Assembly (NCBI GenBank): GCA_029573365.1
Contig: JAKQGD010000597.1
Location: 1 to 7,892 of the forward strand
Length of the DNA: 7,892 nt
DNA from: Bacteroidota bacterium
GTDB taxonomy: Bacteria; Bacteroidota; Bacteroidia; Chitinophagales; Saprospiraceae
Reading direction: 5' to 3'
A program made the translations under genes and the position numbers. This document shows positions 6,188 through 7,892 of this stretch, piece after piece (within the stretch, counting starts at the first letter, position 1; every line of letters starts with the position of its first letter). The notes beneath the pieces are model-generated. The model searched no databases. It worked only from the letters and a program-made list of their open reading frames with translations, and had not been told where the DNA came from.

Positions 6188-7892
6188 ATGGTCCGATTGT
6201 CGTTACTAAAAGAACAAATCCTCCTAATCCTGGCCTTGTGGTGCCTGGTCCCGGCTGTTTTATGTGCACAGCTAATCCGTGACAGTACCTATAGTTATCA
6301 GGATCTGAATCGCATCCTTGAGCTTGCCAGGAGCAACAATGACCAGAAAACCCTGGCAGAAACTTATGTGAAGCTTGCCGATTATGAAGGTGATGTGTTT
6401 GGTGCTTATGACAAATCCATAGAGTACTATCGGAGGGCACTGGAATATTTTAAAGTTACTAAAGACACTGCGGGTATCAATGGTACAAATCAGTTGCTGG
6501 CAAAGAGGTATACTCATGCCGGATTTTACAATGAGGCCATTGTGATTCTGCAGTCATTGACCACTGCTTATAGCCATTCCAGGAAAAAACTAGCCGGTGT
6601 TTACTTTGATTTAAATCTTGCCTACAAAGCAAGAGGCGACGCGGATTTATCCCTCCAGTATCTCAAAAAATCTGAAGGGCTTAATTCTGTGCTTAGGGAT
6701 ACTGCTTTGATGACCAAGATCCTATTCGAAAAAATACAATCATTTGCTGCAGGATTTGACTTGGACAGTGCCCTCGTCGCAGCTTTCAGGGCCTTTGACA
6801 TAAGTGCCAGATCGGGCGATGAGGAGGCCATAGCCCGCAGCCTGTTTTACATAGGCCACATAAACCGCAGGCAGAATGACGTCGGCAAGGCGGTTAAATA
6901 CCTCGGAAAAAGCGAGGCCATACTGCCGTATCAGCCATACAACGAGCTCAGAAAACTGATATACAAAGAACTTGCAGACGCTTATATGCAAAGCAACCAG
7001 CACGAGAAGGCCAACAATTATCTGCTGCGGTACGCTTTGCTCAATGACTCTATTCTCAATAAAAACAGGTTGGCATCGTTTACCAACCTGGCCCTCAAGT
7101 ATGGCTCCCAGGACAAACAATCCAGTATAGAGCTGCTCAGAATAGAAAAGGAGTATGCCGAGCAGCGTAACAAGGCCCAGAGACGTACCCTCTACATCCT
7201 GGCTGCAGGCTTGTTTCTGGTGACGTTTTCCATCTATTTTATTGTCAAATATTACAATCAGCGTATCAGCACAGCCAAGATCATCACCGAACAAAAGGAA
7301 GAAATAAACCAGCAAAAAATCCGTGAGCTCGAGGATAACATCCGTATCAGCAGTATGAGGTCAGTCATCGAAGGCCAGGAAATCGAAAGGGAACGCATCG
7401 CCAAGGACCTGCATGACAGTTTGGGAGGGTTGCTCAGTACCATAAAGCTGCAGTTTGATCAGGTGTTGGGAAAGAACAACTCCCTCGTAAATACCAGGGA
7501 ATATACACGTGCTTCCAGCTTACTGGACAATGCTGTGGAAGAAGTCAGAAACATTTCTAGGGACCTACAGCCGGGGTCGCTGCAGAATTTTGGCCTTGTG
7601 CCTGCCATCAAAGACCTTGTCAACAGGTTTGAAGGTGAAGGATACCCCGATATAGATTTCCAGCATTATGATGTGCCTGAAAAACTGGACCGTATGATAG
7701 CCATGTCCGTGTACAGGATCATCCAGGAGTTGCTCACCAACAGCCTCAAACACGCCCAGGCACACGAAATCCTCATACAAATCAATTCAGAAGAAAAAGA
7801 ACTCGTCATCCAGTACGAAGATGATGGTGTAGGTTTTGATCAGAACAACCTGCAACGAAAAGGTATGGGCCTCGAAAACATCCGGTCACGTG
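6188..7892 (+). CDS. TPR-sensor HisKA_3 histidine kinase (3' truncated by window end)
   Basis: The frame is open from ATG 6188 to the window edge, 568 codons, and needs only a short remaining C-terminus. Residues 1-27 are a signal peptide (MVRLSLLK, hydrophobic core 11-25, cleavage likely before Q28). Residues about 40-290 are helical repeats of TPR type, for example 57-89, 98-129, 136-165, 215-246 and 254-287, placed in the periplasm. A single membrane segment spans 335-353, followed by a coiled coil (about 360-400). The HisKA_3 H-box is ERERIAKDLHDSLGG with phosphoacceptor H409. The HATPase domain shows an N-box (QELLTNSLKHA, N518), G1 (DDGVGFD, 545-551) and G2 (GMGL, 559-562). It should sense an envelope signal and phosphorylate a NarL-type regulator, most simply the one encoded divergently at 4771-5418. 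An in-frame ATG at 6143 would add 15 residues before the signal peptide and is less likely. Confidence 0.93.
   Translation, partial: MVRLSLLKEQILLILALWCLVPAVLCAQLIRDSTYSYQDLNRILELARSNNDQKTLAETYVKLADYEGDVFGAYDKSIEYYRRALEYFKVTKDTAGINGTNQLLAKRYTHAGFYNEAIVILQSLTTAYSHSRKKLAGVYFDLNLAYKARGDADLSLQYLKKSEGLNSVLRDTALMTKILFEKIQSFAAGFDLDSALVAAFRAFDISARSGDEEAIARSLFYIGHINRRQNDVGKAVKYLGKSEAILPYQPYNELRKLIYKELADAYMQSNQHEKANNYLLRYALLNDSILNKNRLASFTNLALKYGSQDKQSSIELLRIEKEYAEQRNKAQRRTLYILAAGLFLVTFSIYFIVKYYNQRISTAKIITEQKEEINQQKIRELEDNIRISSMRSVIEGQEIERERIAKDLHDSLGGLLSTIKLQFDQVLGKNNSLVNTREYTRASSLLDNAVEEVRNISRDLQPGSLQNFGLVPAIKDLVNRFEGEGYPDIDFQHYDVPEKLDRMIAMSVYRIIQELLTNSLKHAQAHEILIQINSEEKELVIQYEDDGVGFDQNNLQRKGMGLENIRSR

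Noticed and set aside
6740..7315. A 191-codon minus-strand open frame
   Set aside because: It lies entirely antisense to the histidine kinase, whose plus-strand frame shows clear TPR and kinase motifs; the antisense translation has no recognisable domain.

Overview
The window looks like chromosomal DNA from a member of the Bacteroidota. Three things point there. The 781-residue secreted esterase ends in a type IX secretion (T9SS) type A sorting domain. The regulatory genes are a TPR-sensor HisKA_3 kinase and a NarL-type response regulator, a style common in that phylum. The gaps carry TAnnTTTG -7 boxes, the promoter element of the phylum's primary sigma factor. Genus cannot be read from the sequence. 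No transposase, integrase, phage gene, CRISPR array, tRNA or rRNA is visible.

Layout. Positions 1-1353 (+) hold the 3' part of a sortilin/VPS10-like BNR beta-propeller protein. It is followed closely by a PAP2-family phosphatase with a signal peptide (1406-2284, or from a GTG at 1364), possibly cotranscribed. After a 135-nt gap with a well-formed Bacteroidota promoter comes a large secreted protein (2420-4765, +). It contains two alpha/beta-hydrolase esterase domains, each with its own GxSxGG nucleophile motif, joined by a small beta-repeat module and followed by the T9SS sorting domain. A NarL/FixJ response regulator (4771-5418, -) converges on it. Only 5 nt separate the two stop codons, and both stops lie in the arms of one small hairpin.

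Positions 5419-6187 are AT-richer and have no convincing gene. They hold the response-regulator promoter with an inverted heptamer overlapping it, three successive hairpins on the + strand ending in a T-run (a candidate structured RNA, about 5564-5790), a strong intrinsic terminator (6046-6087) with no recognisable gene ahead of it, and a -7 box just upstream of the last gene. That gene (6188 to the window end, +, 3' truncated) is a sensor histidine kinase with a signal peptide, a periplasmic TPR region, one membrane segment, a HisKA_3 phosphoacceptor domain and a HATPase domain.

How they fit. The kinase and the divergent response regulator belong to matching families (HisKA_3 with NarL/FixJ), so they are a plausible cognate pair. 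What they regulate cannot be read here. The esterase, the propeller protein and the phosphatase are envelope or secreted proteins. The most unusual items are the tandem-esterase T9SS protein and the hairpin-rich non-coding stretch between the two signalling genes.
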